From assembly GCA_016342285.1 (NCBI GenBank), contig JAEINQ010000031.1, positions 1 through 64,000 on the forward strand: 64,000 bases of DNA. The letters run 5' to 3'. The translations under genes were made by a program, and so were the position numbers. This document shows positions 16,893-25,400 of this stretch, one piece after another. Source of the DNA: Desulfobacterales bacterium. Its GTDB lineage: Bacteria > Desulfobacterota > Desulfobacteria > Desulfobacterales > JAEINQ01. Each line of letters opens with the position of its first letter. The stretch's first letter is position 1. The notes below the pieces were generated by a model. The model searched no databases. It was not told the origin of the DNA and worked only from the letters and a program-made list of their open reading frames with translations.

Positions 16893-17907
16893 ACAGGGAT
16901 ATACAGGATGAACGGGATAGGTTCCTCAAGTCAAGCGGTTCAAACCAGTTGTCTTCATCCTGTCTATCCTGTCCATCCCTGTCAAATCGGCAGTTCCGTT
17001 TATTCAAACAGGGATACACAGGATGAACGGGATAATTTCTCTCAAGCAAAACAGTTCAGACCAGGATTCTTTATCCGGCCTATCTTGTGCCCCCATATTA
17101 AACCCGTAATGCCGTTTATTCAAACAGGGATACACAGGATGAACGGGATAGGTTCCTCAAGTCAAGCGGTTCAAACCAGTTGTCTTCATCCTGTCTATCC
17201 TGTCCATCCCTGTTAAATTGGCGGATCCATCTTTTCAAACAGGGATACACAGGATGAACGGGATAGTTGTTTCTAACGAAACTGCCCAGACCGGCACTCT
17301 TCATCCTGTGTATCCTGTCCATCCCTGTTAAATTGGCGGATCCATCTTTGTAAACAGGGATACACAGGATGAACGGGATAGTTGTTTCTAACGAAACTGC
17401 CCAGACCGGCACTTTTCATCCTGTCTATCCTGTTCATCCCTGTTAATTCTGCGGCACTTGTTTTTTCAAACAGGGATACACAGGATAAACGGGATATTCT
17501 TCTAAAGCAAAACAGTTCAGGCCAGGATTCTTTATCATGCCTATCTTGTGCCTCCATGGCCCGTAGCGCCGCTTATTCAAACAGGGATACACAGGATCAA
17601 CGGGATATTTGTCTCTAACAAGACTGCCCAGACCGGCACTCTTCATCCTGTGTATCCTGTCCATCCCTGTTAAATTGGCGGATCCATCTTTTCAAACAGG
17701 GATATACAGGATGAACGGGATAGGTTCCTCAAGTCAAGCGGTTCAAACCAGTTGTCTTCATCCTGTGTATCCTGTCCATCCCTGTTAATTCTGCGGCACT
17801 TGTTTTTTTTAAAACAGGGATACACAGGATGAACGGGATAGGTTCCTCAAGTCAAGCGGTTCAAACCAGTTGTCTTTATCCTGTGTATCCTGTCCATCCC
17901 TGTTAAA
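16893..17907. repeat. Nine-unit ~115-bp palindromic tandem repeat array
   Basis: Units begin with ACAGGGAT at 16893, 17008, 17124, 17239, 17354, 17470, 17581, 17696 and 17814. Spacings are 115, 116, 115, 115, 116, 111, 115 and 118 bp. Each unit starts ACAGGGATACACAGGAT and ends ATCCTGTCCATCCCTGT, so it is itself a large inverted repeat of about 95 bp. Short variable links join the units, and two or three alternating inner sequences occur. The last unit reaches into the stop codon of the upstream moeA (TTA at 17903-17905 inside CCCTGTTAAAT). Spacer-like uniqueness is absent, so it is not CRISPR. It fills the gap between the two moeA genes. Confidence 0.92.
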
Positions 17908-19132
17908 TAACCATCACCGATACCGCCTCGCCGCAATCGAGCCCCTCGGTGTTTATGTCCACGGCAATCAGGCCGTCGGCCTGGACCATGGTATTGATCA
18001 GGCCCGACTTGCCCAGGAGCGGTTCTGCCATCAGTTTTCCACCGGTTTGGCTGAGCCGGACACGGATAAAGTCGATCCGGCCCTGGGCCGAGGGCACGTT
18101 TCGACTAAGACGGGCTGGCACGTGAAGTCGCTTTCCCCCGGCCTCCGACAGCCCGGCCATGGTTTCCAGGAACGGCTGGACCACCACGGAAAAAACCACC
18201 ATGGCCGAGACCACATGCCCGGGGAGCCCCCACACGGCCTTGCCGCCGGTATCGGCCAGAATGGTCGGTTTGCCCGGACTGATGGAGATGCCTTGAACCA
18301 GGATCCGGCTTTGGGGGAGGCTATCCAGAACCCGCACCGTAAAATCCCGGATACCGACACTGCTGCCACCGGAAATCAGGACCATGTCGGTCTCGTCCAG
18401 GGCCTGCCGGCAGACCGCTCTCAGGTCATCAAAATCGTCGCTGACAATGCCGTAGGCCACGGGCACGCCCCCCGCTGCCAGGACCTGGCCGGAGAGGGTG
18501 TGGGTGTTGATGTCGCGAATGCGTCCCCTGGCGGGTATCTGTTCCACGGGAACGATCTCGTCGCCGGTGGAGACGATACCGACACGGGGTTTTTGAAATA
18601 CACGGATCGTATTTTGGCCGAATGCCGCCAGAAGACCGGCTTCCTGGGGACGAATCCGTGAGCCCGACGTCAAAACAATGTTCCCCAGGGCATAGTCTTC
18701 TCCCGCGGCAATGACGTGCTGGCCGGGGGCGACACTTCGGTAAACCTCAATGGTGGTCGGATCCAGCAGTTCGGTATGTTCCACCATGGCTACCGCATCG
18801 GTGCCCTGGGGAAGCATGCCGCCGGTGGCGATACCGGCCGCCTCGCCCGGCCCGACGCCAAAGGCCGGCTTTTCCCCCATGGACACACGGCCCTTGAGGG
18901 CAAGGTAAGCCGGATTGGCTTCACTGGCACCGAAGGTGGATGCGGCCGCCACGGCGTATCCGTCCATGGTCGCCCTGGAAAACCCGGGCAGGTCCAAATC
19001 GGCGACCAGATCGGCAGCCAGAATTCGGCCGCAGACGGCATCAAGGGCAACGGATTCAATACCGGCCCGACAAAATTGGGAGCGATAGGCCAGCACGTCG
19101 GGAAGGTGGGTGACTTTGAAAAAATGATCCAT
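17903..19132 (-). CDS. moeA: Molybdopterin molybdenumtransferase MoeA
   Basis: This is a 409-residue protein, the normal MoeA length. It has an N-terminal domain with LDLPGFSRATMDGYAV (about 43-58), an ATGGMLPQGTDAVAMVEH segment, and a MogA-like domain with VGIVSTGDEIVP and MVLISGGSSVGIRDF. GKPTILADTGGKAVWGLPGHVVSA and a C-terminal domain IV (DFIRVRLSQTGG) follow. It ligates molybdate or tungstate to adenylated molybdopterin. The second, PBP-fused MoeA lies downstream across the repeat array. Two MoeA copies often serve Mo and W separately, which is inference here. Confidence 0.92.
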   Translation of the reverse strand: MDHFFKVTHLPDVLAYRSQFCRAGIESVALDAVCGRILAADLVADLDLPGFSRATMDGYAVAAASTFGASEANPAYLALKGRVSMGEKPAFGVGPGEAAGIATGGMLPQGTDAVAMVEHTELLDPTTIEVYRSVAPGQHVIAAGEDYALGNIVLTSGSRIRPQEAGLLAAFGQNTIRVFQKPRVGIVSTGDEIVPVEQIPARGRIRDINTHTLSGQVLAAGGVPVAYGIVSDDFDDLRAVCRQALDETDMVLISGGSSVGIRDFTVRVLDSLPQSRILVQGISISPGKPTILADTGGKAVWGLPGHVVSAMVVFSVVVQPFLETMAGLSEAGGKRLHVPARLSRNVPSAQGRIDFIRVRLSQTGGKLMAEPLLGKSGLINTMVQADGLIAVDINTEGLDCGEAVSVMVI

Positions 19133-19302
19133 GGTTTTCCGTCAGCGTTATGAGTAAATTATCCGTGCCCGCCGGACATAGATTCCAACTGTGAATTGAA
19201 AACACGGCACGATTTTGGTCAAACCCCAGCCCGATACCACACCGGGCTGGATCCTGCAAACGTCGGGCGGGACGAAGCATCATGTGCCTGGCGATGGGTC
19301 AT

Positions 19303-19330
19303 TGACAATGGGTTCACCGCCCTTAAACTA
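19303..19330 (+). promoter_or_regulatory. Sigma-70-like promoter for the Cys-rich small protein
   Basis: TTGACA at 19303-19308, 16-bp spacer, TAAACT at 19325-19330, about 30 bp before ATG 19360. A 16-bp fragment identical to the start of the MITE-like repeats overlaps the -10 end and the leader (about 19329-19343). Confidence 0.5.
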
Positions 19331-19359
19331 GTTTCCATCCATAACAGGAAAACAAAACA

Positions 19360-19539
19360 ATGGGAAATTGCACACACCACCCCGACAGGGAAACGGGGTT
19401 TCAATGCCAGAAACATGGCATATTTTTATGCCTGGACTGCCTGAAATGTCGTGATCCGGAAATTTACTGCAAATTCCGATCTTCATGCCCCATCGCCTTC
19501 ATGGAAAAAACCGACGAAACCTGGGGAGAAAAAAATTGA
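19360..19539 (+). CDS. Cys/His-rich small protein (59 residues)
   Basis: ATG 19360 follows AGGAAAAC. The product begins MGNCTHHPDRETGFQCQKH and continues with LCLDCLKC, then YCKFRSSCP. It has eight Cys and three His in the first 44 residues, in a spacing that recalls B-box or paired zinc fingers, followed by an acidic tail. Very similar small proteins recur in sulfate reducers, by my recollection, without a known role. It stands alone between moeA (divergent) and the helicase, with its own promoter. Confidence 0.7.
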   Translation: MGNCTHHPDRETGFQCQKHGIFLCLDCLKCRDPEIYCKFRSSCPIAFMEKTDETWGEKN

Positions 19540-19661
19540 TACCCCGGCCGATCCGGTATTTGGTGGGCCTGAAGCCCCCACAACAACAACATAGCGGCAA
19601 ACCGGGCCGGCTCCGCCGGCATCGGGTTGGCCGCCTATCCGGGCCCATATAAGGCTACGAC

Positions 19662-19689
19662 TTGCAATACACTGAAAAAAGCGTATAAT
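19662..19689 (+). promoter_or_regulatory. Promoter of the DEAD-box helicase gene
   Basis: TTGCAA at 19662-19667, 16-bp spacer, perfect TATAAT at 19684-19689. Transcription would begin near 19696, leaving a leader of about 55 nt before ATG 19750 with GAGGAC as ribosome site. Confidence 0.65.
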
Positions 19690-19749
19690 TGCTTTAAATT
19701 GTACCGGCCGCCGCAACATCTGCCAGGCCGACGAACCCAAGAGGACTAA

Positions 19750-21507
19750 ATGCCAGAAGATGTCGATACACAGGCGCCCCTCCAACGGATGGACACGCCA
19801 AAATTTCTCACCCAGACCCGCTTTGATGATTTCGAACTGCCGGAAGAACTGCTCAAAGGATTGACTGAAGCCGGATTTGTTCAGTGTTCTCCCATTCAGG
19901 CCCAGACCCTGCCGGTTTCCCTGGCCGGTCGCGATGTGGCCGGTCAGGCCCAGACCGGCACCGGGAAAACCGCTGCATTTTTGGTGACGGCCATTACCAG
20001 ACTCTTGAGCATGCCCGATCGTGAGCCGGGCGTTCCGTCCGCACTGATGGTGGCCCCCACCCGAGAACTGGCGCTGCAGATTTATGAAGAAGCCATGCTC
20101 ATCGGCAAATACACCGGCCTGACAGCCGCTCAGATCGTCGGCGGCGTGGACTACGGGAAACAGGCCGACATCCTGCGCAAGGGTGTGGACATGGTCATCT
20201 GCACCCCGGGCCGGATTCTCGATTATATGAAACAGGGCATCTTCAAGCCCGGCGGCATTCGTATTCTGGTCATTGACGAGGCTGACCGGCTGCTGGATCT
20301 GGGCTTTGAAAAGGACATGCGCTTTTTGCTGCGCAAGCTTCCCCCTTACGAAAAGCGCCAGTCCATGCTCTTTTCAGCCACCTTGTCCTACCGGGTCATG
20401 GAACTTACCTACGAGTACATGAATCTGCCGGAATTTATCGCAGTGACCCCCGAAGAAGTGACGGTCAAGGGCATTGGTCAGGAGTTATACCATGTGGGCG
20501 TGGATCGGAAACTGGCCCTGCTCCTCGGACTGCTTCAGCGCGAAGACTGGACCCGGGCGTTGATCTTTGTCAACACCAAGTCCGGCGTGGAATGGCTGAC
20601 GGAAAAGCTCAAGGGAAACGGGTGGCCGGCCGAAGGGATTACCGGCGATCTGCCCCAGACCAAGCGGTTCCATCTCATGGACAGCTTCAAGAACGGGCAA
20701 ATCAAGATCCTGGTGGCAACGGACGTGGCCTCGCGCGGCATCCATGTGGAAGATATCAGTCATGTGTTCAATTACGACCTTCCCCAGGACGCGGAAAACT
20801 ACGTCCACCGCATCGGCCGAACGGCACGGGCCGGGAAGACCGGCCGGGCCTTGTCCCTGGCCTGCGACAATTATGTCTTCCACCTGGAGCCCATGGAAGA
20901 GCTGCTCGATTACAAAATTCCCGTGGTCTGGCCCGAGGAGGACTGGTACGTAGAAGACAAGGCCGGACCGGTCAAGTCGGACCGAAGGCGACGGGATCGA
21001 AAACCGGGCCCAAATAGAACAAGAACGCGTGTCGCTGATAAAAAAAGGGCCCGACCCGTCAGGGAAAAACCCGTTGGGGACCGACCCGTGAGGGACCGGC
21101 CCGTCAGGGAACGATCCGTCAGGGAACGACCCGCCATGGTGCACCGCCACGGCGAATACACGCCCAAAAGGACGCCGGGCTATTGTCCGGGAACCTTTTT
21201 CGGTTTCGCTGTAGGGCCGGTCGATTCGGTGGAAGAGCCTGACTTGCCGGAGCAAACCGCCGTCGCCTCCGTGGAACAACCCGCACCGGAACAGATGACC
21301 GTCGCCGCCGATGGTCAAAGCGAGGCGCCGGCCAAAACCGCCGCCCCTGCCAAAAAGAGGCGCCGCCCGCGGCGCAGGCGCCGTTCGCCCGCGGGTGGGG
21401 CCAAAGAGGCCCAGGCCGACGGTTCCGGCAGCGATGAAAAAATAGAACCGGCGACGGCTGAACCCAAATCCGAGACGGTCGCCCCGGAAACGCCGGCGGA
21501 AGGATAA
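19750..21507 (+). CDS. DEAD-box ATP-dependent RNA helicase (RhlE/RhlB-like)
   Basis: This is a 585-residue protein. The helicase core spans about residues 22-385: Q motif (FxxFELPEEL...CSPIQAQTLP), Walker A AQTGTGKT, PTRELA, TPGR, DEAD at about 176 (VIDEADRLLDLGF), SAT, then domain 2 with VATDVASRGIHV and HRIGRTARAG. The C-terminal 190 residues are low-complexity: short RPVR/ERP repeats (about 425-460) and a KKRRRPRRRRR basic patch (about 530-545) that should bind RNA. Role: RNA unwinding in decay, ribosome assembly or cold adaptation. It is followed by a strong terminator. Confidence 0.93.
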   Translation: MPEDVDTQAPLQRMDTPKFLTQTRFDDFELPEELLKGLTEAGFVQCSPIQAQTLPVSLAGRDVAGQAQTGTGKTAAFLVTAITRLLSMPDREPGVPSALMVAPTRELALQIYEEAMLIGKYTGLTAAQIVGGVDYGKQADILRKGVDMVICTPGRILDYMKQGIFKPGGIRILVIDEADRLLDLGFEKDMRFLLRKLPPYEKRQSMLFSATLSYRVMELTYEYMNLPEFIAVTPEEVTVKGIGQELYHVGVDRKLALLLGLLQREDWTRALIFVNTKSGVEWLTEKLKGNGWPAEGITGDLPQTKRFHLMDSFKNGQIKILVATDVASRGIHVEDISHVFNYDLPQDAENYVHRIGRTARAGKTGRALSLACDNYVFHLEPMEELLDYKIPVVWPEEDWYVEDKAGPVKSDRRRRDRKPGPNRTRTRVADKKRARPVREKPVGDRPVRDRPVRERSVRERPAMVHRHGEYTPKRTPGYCPGTFFGFAVGPVDSVEEPDLPEQTAVASVEQPAPEQMTVAADGQSEAPAKTAAPAKKRRRPRRRRRSPAGGAKEAQADGSGSDEKIEPATAEPKSETVAPETPAEG

Positions 21508-21531
21508 ACCGTTCCCGTCCCATTCCCAGCA

Positions 21532-21572
21532 AGGCCCGACCGCCGAATAACCCGGCATCGGGCCTTTTTTTT
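21532..21572 (+). terminator. Intrinsic terminator after the helicase gene
   Basis: Stem AGGCCCGA (21532-21539) with TCGGGCCT (21558-21565) followed by a run of eight T. It lies 25 bp after the helicase stop codon. Confidence 0.9.
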
Positions 21573-21686
21573 AGATTCAACAGACAAAACATGATGGGCC
21601 TCCACCTGCAGAGCGGATGATCTCTTCAGCCAAGCCCCCAGTGGGGGACAAAATGATCCGTGGCTTTATTTCAGGGTAACGCACCC

Positions 21687-22355
21687 ATGGAAGAAGACAA
21701 AGAAGAACGCACGCTGGCGGCGATATTGGCGGCAGCAGACCTGAAAGGGTGCCGTATCCTGGAAATCGGCTGCGGCGACGGTCGTGTCACGGCCATGCTG
21801 GCCGGTATTCCCCAACGGCTGGTGGCCGTCGATCCCGATGCCGGGCGCATCAAAATGGCGAGGCACCGGGTCGCCGACGCCGTGTTTGCCGCCGCGTCGG
21901 GAGAGAATCTTCCCTTCGAGACCGAATCGTTTGATACCGTCCTCTTTACACTGTCGCTGCACCACCAGAACAGTGCACGAGCCCTTGAGGAGGCCGGGCG
22001 GGTGCTCGAACCCGGTGGCTGTATCGTGGCCGTCGAGCCGGAACCGGAAGGGGAGATCGAACGGATCTGCTGCCTGGTTGAAGATGAGTCCCCGCAACTC
22101 GTCCATGCGGCCGCAGCCGTGGCCGATACCCCGTTTTCACTGGCCTGTGATGACAGATTTCGCACCCGGTGGGTTTTCGACGATCGCACCGAGCTGCTCA
22201 ACTGGCTGTTTTCCTATTACAACAGGCCCTATGAACGCGAGGTTGCCCTGAAGGTGGACCAGTTCCTCGGCAGCCGCACCGCCCATCGCCCCCTGGTTCT
22301 CCACGACGACCTTCATATCATCAAGCTCGAAAAGGAGTCCCACCATGACCGATGA
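21687..22355 (+). CDS. Class I SAM-dependent methyltransferase
   Basis: This is a 222-residue protein starting at ATG 21687; GTG 21660 in frame is possible. SAM motif I is RILEIGCGDGRVTAML (about 24-39), the acidic loop is VAVDPDAG, then ENLPFETESFDTVLFTLSLHH and LEPGGCIVAVEP. The fold is that of UbiE/Methyltransf_11. The substrate is unknown. It overlaps the following Fe-S protein gene by 11 nt, so the two are coexpressed. Confidence 0.8.
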   Translation: MEEDKEERTLAAILAAADLKGCRILEIGCGDGRVTAMLAGIPQRLVAVDPDAGRIKMARHRVADAVFAAASGENLPFETESFDTVLFTLSLHHQNSARALEEAGRVLEPGGCIVAVEPEPEGEIERICCLVEDESPQLVHAAAAVADTPFSLACDDRFRTRWVFDDRTELLNWLFSYYNRPYEREVALKVDQFLGSRTAHRPLVLHDDLHIIKLEKESHHDR

Positions 22356-23070
22356 ACTGACCGCTGACGTCAAACAGCAAGTTATCAACCGGGGTGCGGC
22401 TCTGGTGGGGGTGGCGGACACCGCACGGCTGGCTGGACTCAAGACCATCCCGGTCGACCTGCTAAAGCCTTTTTCACGGGCCCTCGCCATCGCCGTACCA
22501 CTACCCACGGCGGTGTTTGAGGCCATCGAGGACCGGCCCACACCCATCTATGCCAGCATCTACCAGACGGCCAACCGGCTGCTGGACGAGATTGCTTTCA
22601 AGACCGCCATGGGGCTGCAGCAGGCGGGATATCAAAGCCTGCCGGTACCGGCCTCCCAGGTGCTGGACCGAGAAACCTGGCAGGCCGCCATCAGTCATAA
22701 GGCCGTGGCCCGAATGGCCGGACTGGGCTGGCAGGGCAAAAACCTGCTTTTGATCACGCCCCGGTACGGCTCCCGCGTGCGCCTGGTCACCGTCTTGACC
22801 GATGCGCCCCTGACGCCGGACGAACCGCTGGCAAACCGTTGCGGAAAATGCACAGCCTGCCGCGATGCCTGCCCGGCAGGCGCCATTCGAGGTGTCAATA
22901 CCCACAGCCATTACCAAAATCGCAACGAAGCCCTTGATTTTTCAAGGTGTGTCGCCAAACTGACCGAAGAATTCGCCGCCCTGCCCCATATCGGCGCGCC
23001 CATTTGCGGCATTTGCATCAAGGCTTGCCCTTACGGCAGGAAGGGAGGTGCCACCCTAATAGTTGCATAA
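22345..23070 (+). CDS. QueG-like double 4Fe-4S protein
   Basis: This is a 241-residue protein. The N-terminal half resembles the corrinoid/substrate domain of epoxyqueuosine reductase-like proteins. The C-terminal half has CxxCxxCxxxCP (CGKCTACRDACP) and a second cluster CGICIKACP. VARMAGLGWQGKNLLLITPRYGSRVR is the typical loop before the clusters. It is shorter than QueG (about 350 residues) and lacks the HEAT-like tail, so a reductase of unknown substrate is safer than QueG. Its stop codon lies inside a dispersed palindromic repeat. Confidence 0.75.
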   Translation: MTDELTADVKQQVINRGAALVGVADTARLAGLKTIPVDLLKPFSRALAIAVPLPTAVFEAIEDRPTPIYASIYQTANRLLDEIAFKTAMGLQQAGYQSLPVPASQVLDRETWQAAISHKAVARMAGLGWQGKNLLLITPRYGSRVRLVTVLTDAPLTPDEPLANRCGKCTACRDACPAGAIRGVNTHSHYQNRNEALDFSRCVAKLTEEFAALPHIGAPICGICIKACPYGRKGGATLIVA

Positions 23071-23122
23071 AGAATCCTGGCCCGGAGGACCATGCTTTGG
23101 ATTGCCCCTCGAAGGGGCGTGC
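23069..23122. repeat. CCTGG-type palindromic repeat, inverted copy
   Basis: It reads AAAGAATCCTGGCCCGGAGG...GCCCCTCGAAGGGGC, the reverse of the units at 29781, 57283 and 62399. Its first bases overlap the TAA stop of the upstream Fe-S protein. It contains two stems (CCTGGCC and GCCCC/GGGGC). Confidence 0.8.
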
Positions 23123-23225
23123 CCCAAAAACACGCAGTCATAGCATGGCCGGATTCAGGGTTTCAGGCCGAAGACCGAAGGCTGAAGAAAAACCTTAAAA
23201 ACCATCGTCCCAAGGGAGAACCTTT

Positions 23226-23408
23226 TTGTCAGAGCCGACCCGTGACCGACCGTATCACATCACCGGCTGGATTCTCTTCATTTCATGCGCAGTCTGCTAT
23301 ATCGTCGCCAATATCCGTAGCGGCGATTGGCTGAGCCTGACCGGAAGCGTCATCTTCCTGTTGGCCTGCGTGATGTTTGTGATCCCGCTCATTGGAAAAA
23401 ACCGATAA
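23226..23408 (+). CDS. Small two-helix membrane protein
   Basis: This is a 60-residue protein with TTG 23226 after AAGGGAGAACC. Residues 13-30 (GWILFISCAVCYIVANI) and 38-56 (SLTGSVIFLLACVMFVIPLI) are two membrane spans joined by a short RSGD loop, with a basic end. No family is assigned. It is 13 bp before a thioesterase gene on the same strand. Confidence 0.55.
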   Translation: MSEPTRDRPYHITGWILFISCAVCYIVANIRSGDWLSLTGSVIFLLACVMFVIPLIGKNR

Positions 23409-23421
23409 AAATGAGGTGCCC

Positions 23422-23892
23422 ATGAATCAGAAGGCATTCCAGGACTACTACCCGGATCACCTGAGCCACTGTTACGGCTGCGGCCGGCTCAACGCCCACG
23501 GACTGCAGATCAAAAGCTACTGGGACGGCGATGAAACGGTCTGCACCCTGACCCCGCAGCCCCACCATCTGGCCATACCCGGCTATGTCTACGGCGGACT
23601 GATCGCATCGGTAATCGACTGTCACGGCACGGGAACGGCCGCAGCCGCGGCCTATCGTGCCCAGGGGCGGGCCATGGACACCGAACCGCCCTTTCGGTTC
23701 GTCACGGCGGCGCTTCACGTCGATTTTCTGAGGCCCACGCCCATTGGCGTGCCGATTGATGTCAGGGCCACTGTTGCGGAACTCAAGGAGAAAAAGGTCG
23801 TGGTTCGCGTCACCCTGTCAGCAGCGGGCCAGGTTTGCGCCCGGGGCGAGGTGGTGGCGGTGCGCATGCCCGAGTCCATGATGGGCGGTTAA
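23422..23892 (+). CDS. PaaI-like hotdog-fold thioesterase
   Basis: This is a 156-residue protein with ATG 23422. The N-terminal CYGCG motif (HCYGCGRLNAHGLQI) is typical of one thioesterase branch. The hotdog core is GYVYGGLIASVIDCHGTGTAA, with the Gly/Asp positions of the acyl-CoA hydrolase site, then FVTAALHVDFLRPTPIG and strands to the C-terminus. It probably hydrolyses acyl-CoA; the substrate is unknown. Confidence 0.82.
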   Translation: MNQKAFQDYYPDHLSHCYGCGRLNAHGLQIKSYWDGDETVCTLTPQPHHLAIPGYVYGGLIASVIDCHGTGTAAAAAYRAQGRAMDTEPPFRFVTAALHVDFLRPTPIGVPIDVRATVAELKEKKVVVRVTLSAAGQVCARGEVVAVRMPESMMGG

Positions 23893-23973
23893 GGGCATGG
23901 ATTCGCACCGATGGCCATCGGTTTCCAGGCACAAACCGCTTGGCACACGCCCCGCCGGGGCGGCAGAGACAGC

Positions 23974-25176
23974 CTATTTGTAGGAGGCCAGCTCGCCCTG
24001 AACCGACTTGTTCGCCTCGGCCATGGCCGCCTGCCAGGTCCGACCCTTTTTGACCAGCCCCATGGCACTTTTCTTGATCTTGGCCTCGTTGTCCGCCTTC
24101 ATGAAAGACCGGGCCGTTCCGATGAGAGCCTTGCCCTCATTGAGCAGGCGGTTAAACTGTTTCAAGGACGCCAGGGTTTTTTCCACCCGCGTCTTTGCCA
24201 GGGCGATCTTCTTGCGGGTCTTGGCCTTCTTGGATCCGGCCGCCTGAATGATCTCCAGGGATTGGTCAGCCGCTTTTCGAACATCGGCGAGCCGGCCCTC
24301 GAACTGTTTTATTTCCCGTCCGAAATCGGCAATGGGGTCCTTGAGTTTGCCGGCGTTTTTCTTGAAATCCGCAGCGGGCGATTTTCGCATGACCTCGATG
24401 GCATCGTTGAGTTTGCCCCGGGCACCGGCGATATCCTCCGTCTCCTTGCCCAGGCCCGTGAGCACTTTCTTAACGGCCACCACCGATGCGTGGTACTTTC
24501 TGGCGGCTTCGGCCTCGGTGTTGGACTTGTCACCCGATTCGGCCTCGTCGTCAGTTTCTTTCTTTTCTTTCTTTTTTAAAATCGATTTTTCAAAATCGTC
24601 ATCGACATCAAAGTTTTCGTTGTCCATTTCCGCTTTTGGCTCACCGATGGAGACGTTGTCGTCGATGGCCTCGGAGTTTTTGTTGATGCGGGCGAACTCC
24701 TTTTGAAGCCGCTTTTCCAGCTTTTCCTGAATATCCGATCTTATCCGCCGATAATCCTTGTTGAAATCGGCCATGACCGACTTGATCTGAGCCAAGCGCT
24801 TTTTCTTGGGGACGAGGATGTTCTGGCGGCTCCACCCGTTTTCCAGCCCCTTGAGCTGTTTTTCATAGATGTCCATGAACCGGTGGATCTCCTTGCGCCT
24901 GCCGGTCAGGTACTTTTCCACTTTTTTCCGAACACCGGCCTCATGGCCTTCCTTTTCAAAGGCTTCGACATATTCGTCGGGCACCTTGTACTTCAGGGTG
25001 AAATCCCCGGCAGGCTCCTTGATGTGCTTGTAGTTCTTTTGAATCAGGTCGAAAGGGATGGCGTAATCCTTGGCCAAGGCCGCGGTTGACGGCATCCACA
25101 GCACGGCCGCTAAGGCCGCCAGAAGAATGTAACCCGCTGCCCGGCGCACGGTTTTTTGTAAATTCAGTGGTCTCAT
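23974..25176 (-). CDS. Secreted, highly charged coiled-coil protein
   Basis: This is a 400-residue protein with ATG 25176 (MRPLNLQKTVRRAAG) after AAGGAGACAACCC. A signal peptide with a hydrophobic core (YILLAALAAVLWM) ends near ALA at about residue 36. The mature chain is almost entirely Lys/Glu-rich helix with long coiled coils. A central acidic/basic linker (about 180-220, DVDDDFEKSILKKKEKKE) divides it. No domain is recognised. A periplasmic structural or tethering role is only a guess. It is divergent from the adenylate cyclase gene, with 224 bp between the starts. Confidence 0.6.
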   Translation of the reverse strand: MRPLNLQKTVRRAAGYILLAALAAVLWMPSTAALAKDYAIPFDLIQKNYKHIKEPAGDFTLKYKVPDEYVEAFEKEGHEAGVRKKVEKYLTGRRKEIHRFMDIYEKQLKGLENGWSRQNILVPKKKRLAQIKSVMADFNKDYRRIRSDIQEKLEKRLQKEFARINKNSEAIDDNVSIGEPKAEMDNENFDVDDDFEKSILKKKEKKETDDEAESGDKSNTEAEAARKYHASVVAVKKVLTGLGKETEDIAGARGKLNDAIEVMRKSPAADFKKNAGKLKDPIADFGREIKQFEGRLADVRKAADQSLEIIQAAGSKKAKTRKKIALAKTRVEKTLASLKQFNRLLNEGKALIGTARSFMKADNEAKIKKSAMGLVKKGRTWQAAMAEANKSVQGELASYK

Positions 25177-25400
25177 GGGTTGTCTCCTTAATGAAATTTG
25201 ACCGAACACCCGAAAAGGTGCCGTCAAGTCAGGTTGCTAAATCCCGCATACGGCCTATACGCCCTGACCATAACCGGTGACTGTAATCCGGTCAACCGGA
25301 GAACCATAGACGATGGTATTCTACCCTTCAACCATTGCCTTTGCGGCCCATGTCCATTATGGTCAAACTGTATTTCTCACCGTCAAAAGGAGCGCAAGCC

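Noticed and set aside
16908-17664. ORFs within the palindromic array (VYPC-type repeat peptides)
   Set aside because: These frames read only the repeat unit and occur on both strands, so they are products of the palindromes, not genes.
16893-17907. Possible CRISPR array
   Set aside because: Units are about 115 bp and nearly identical throughout, with no unique spacers, and each unit is itself a palindrome. No cas gene is near.
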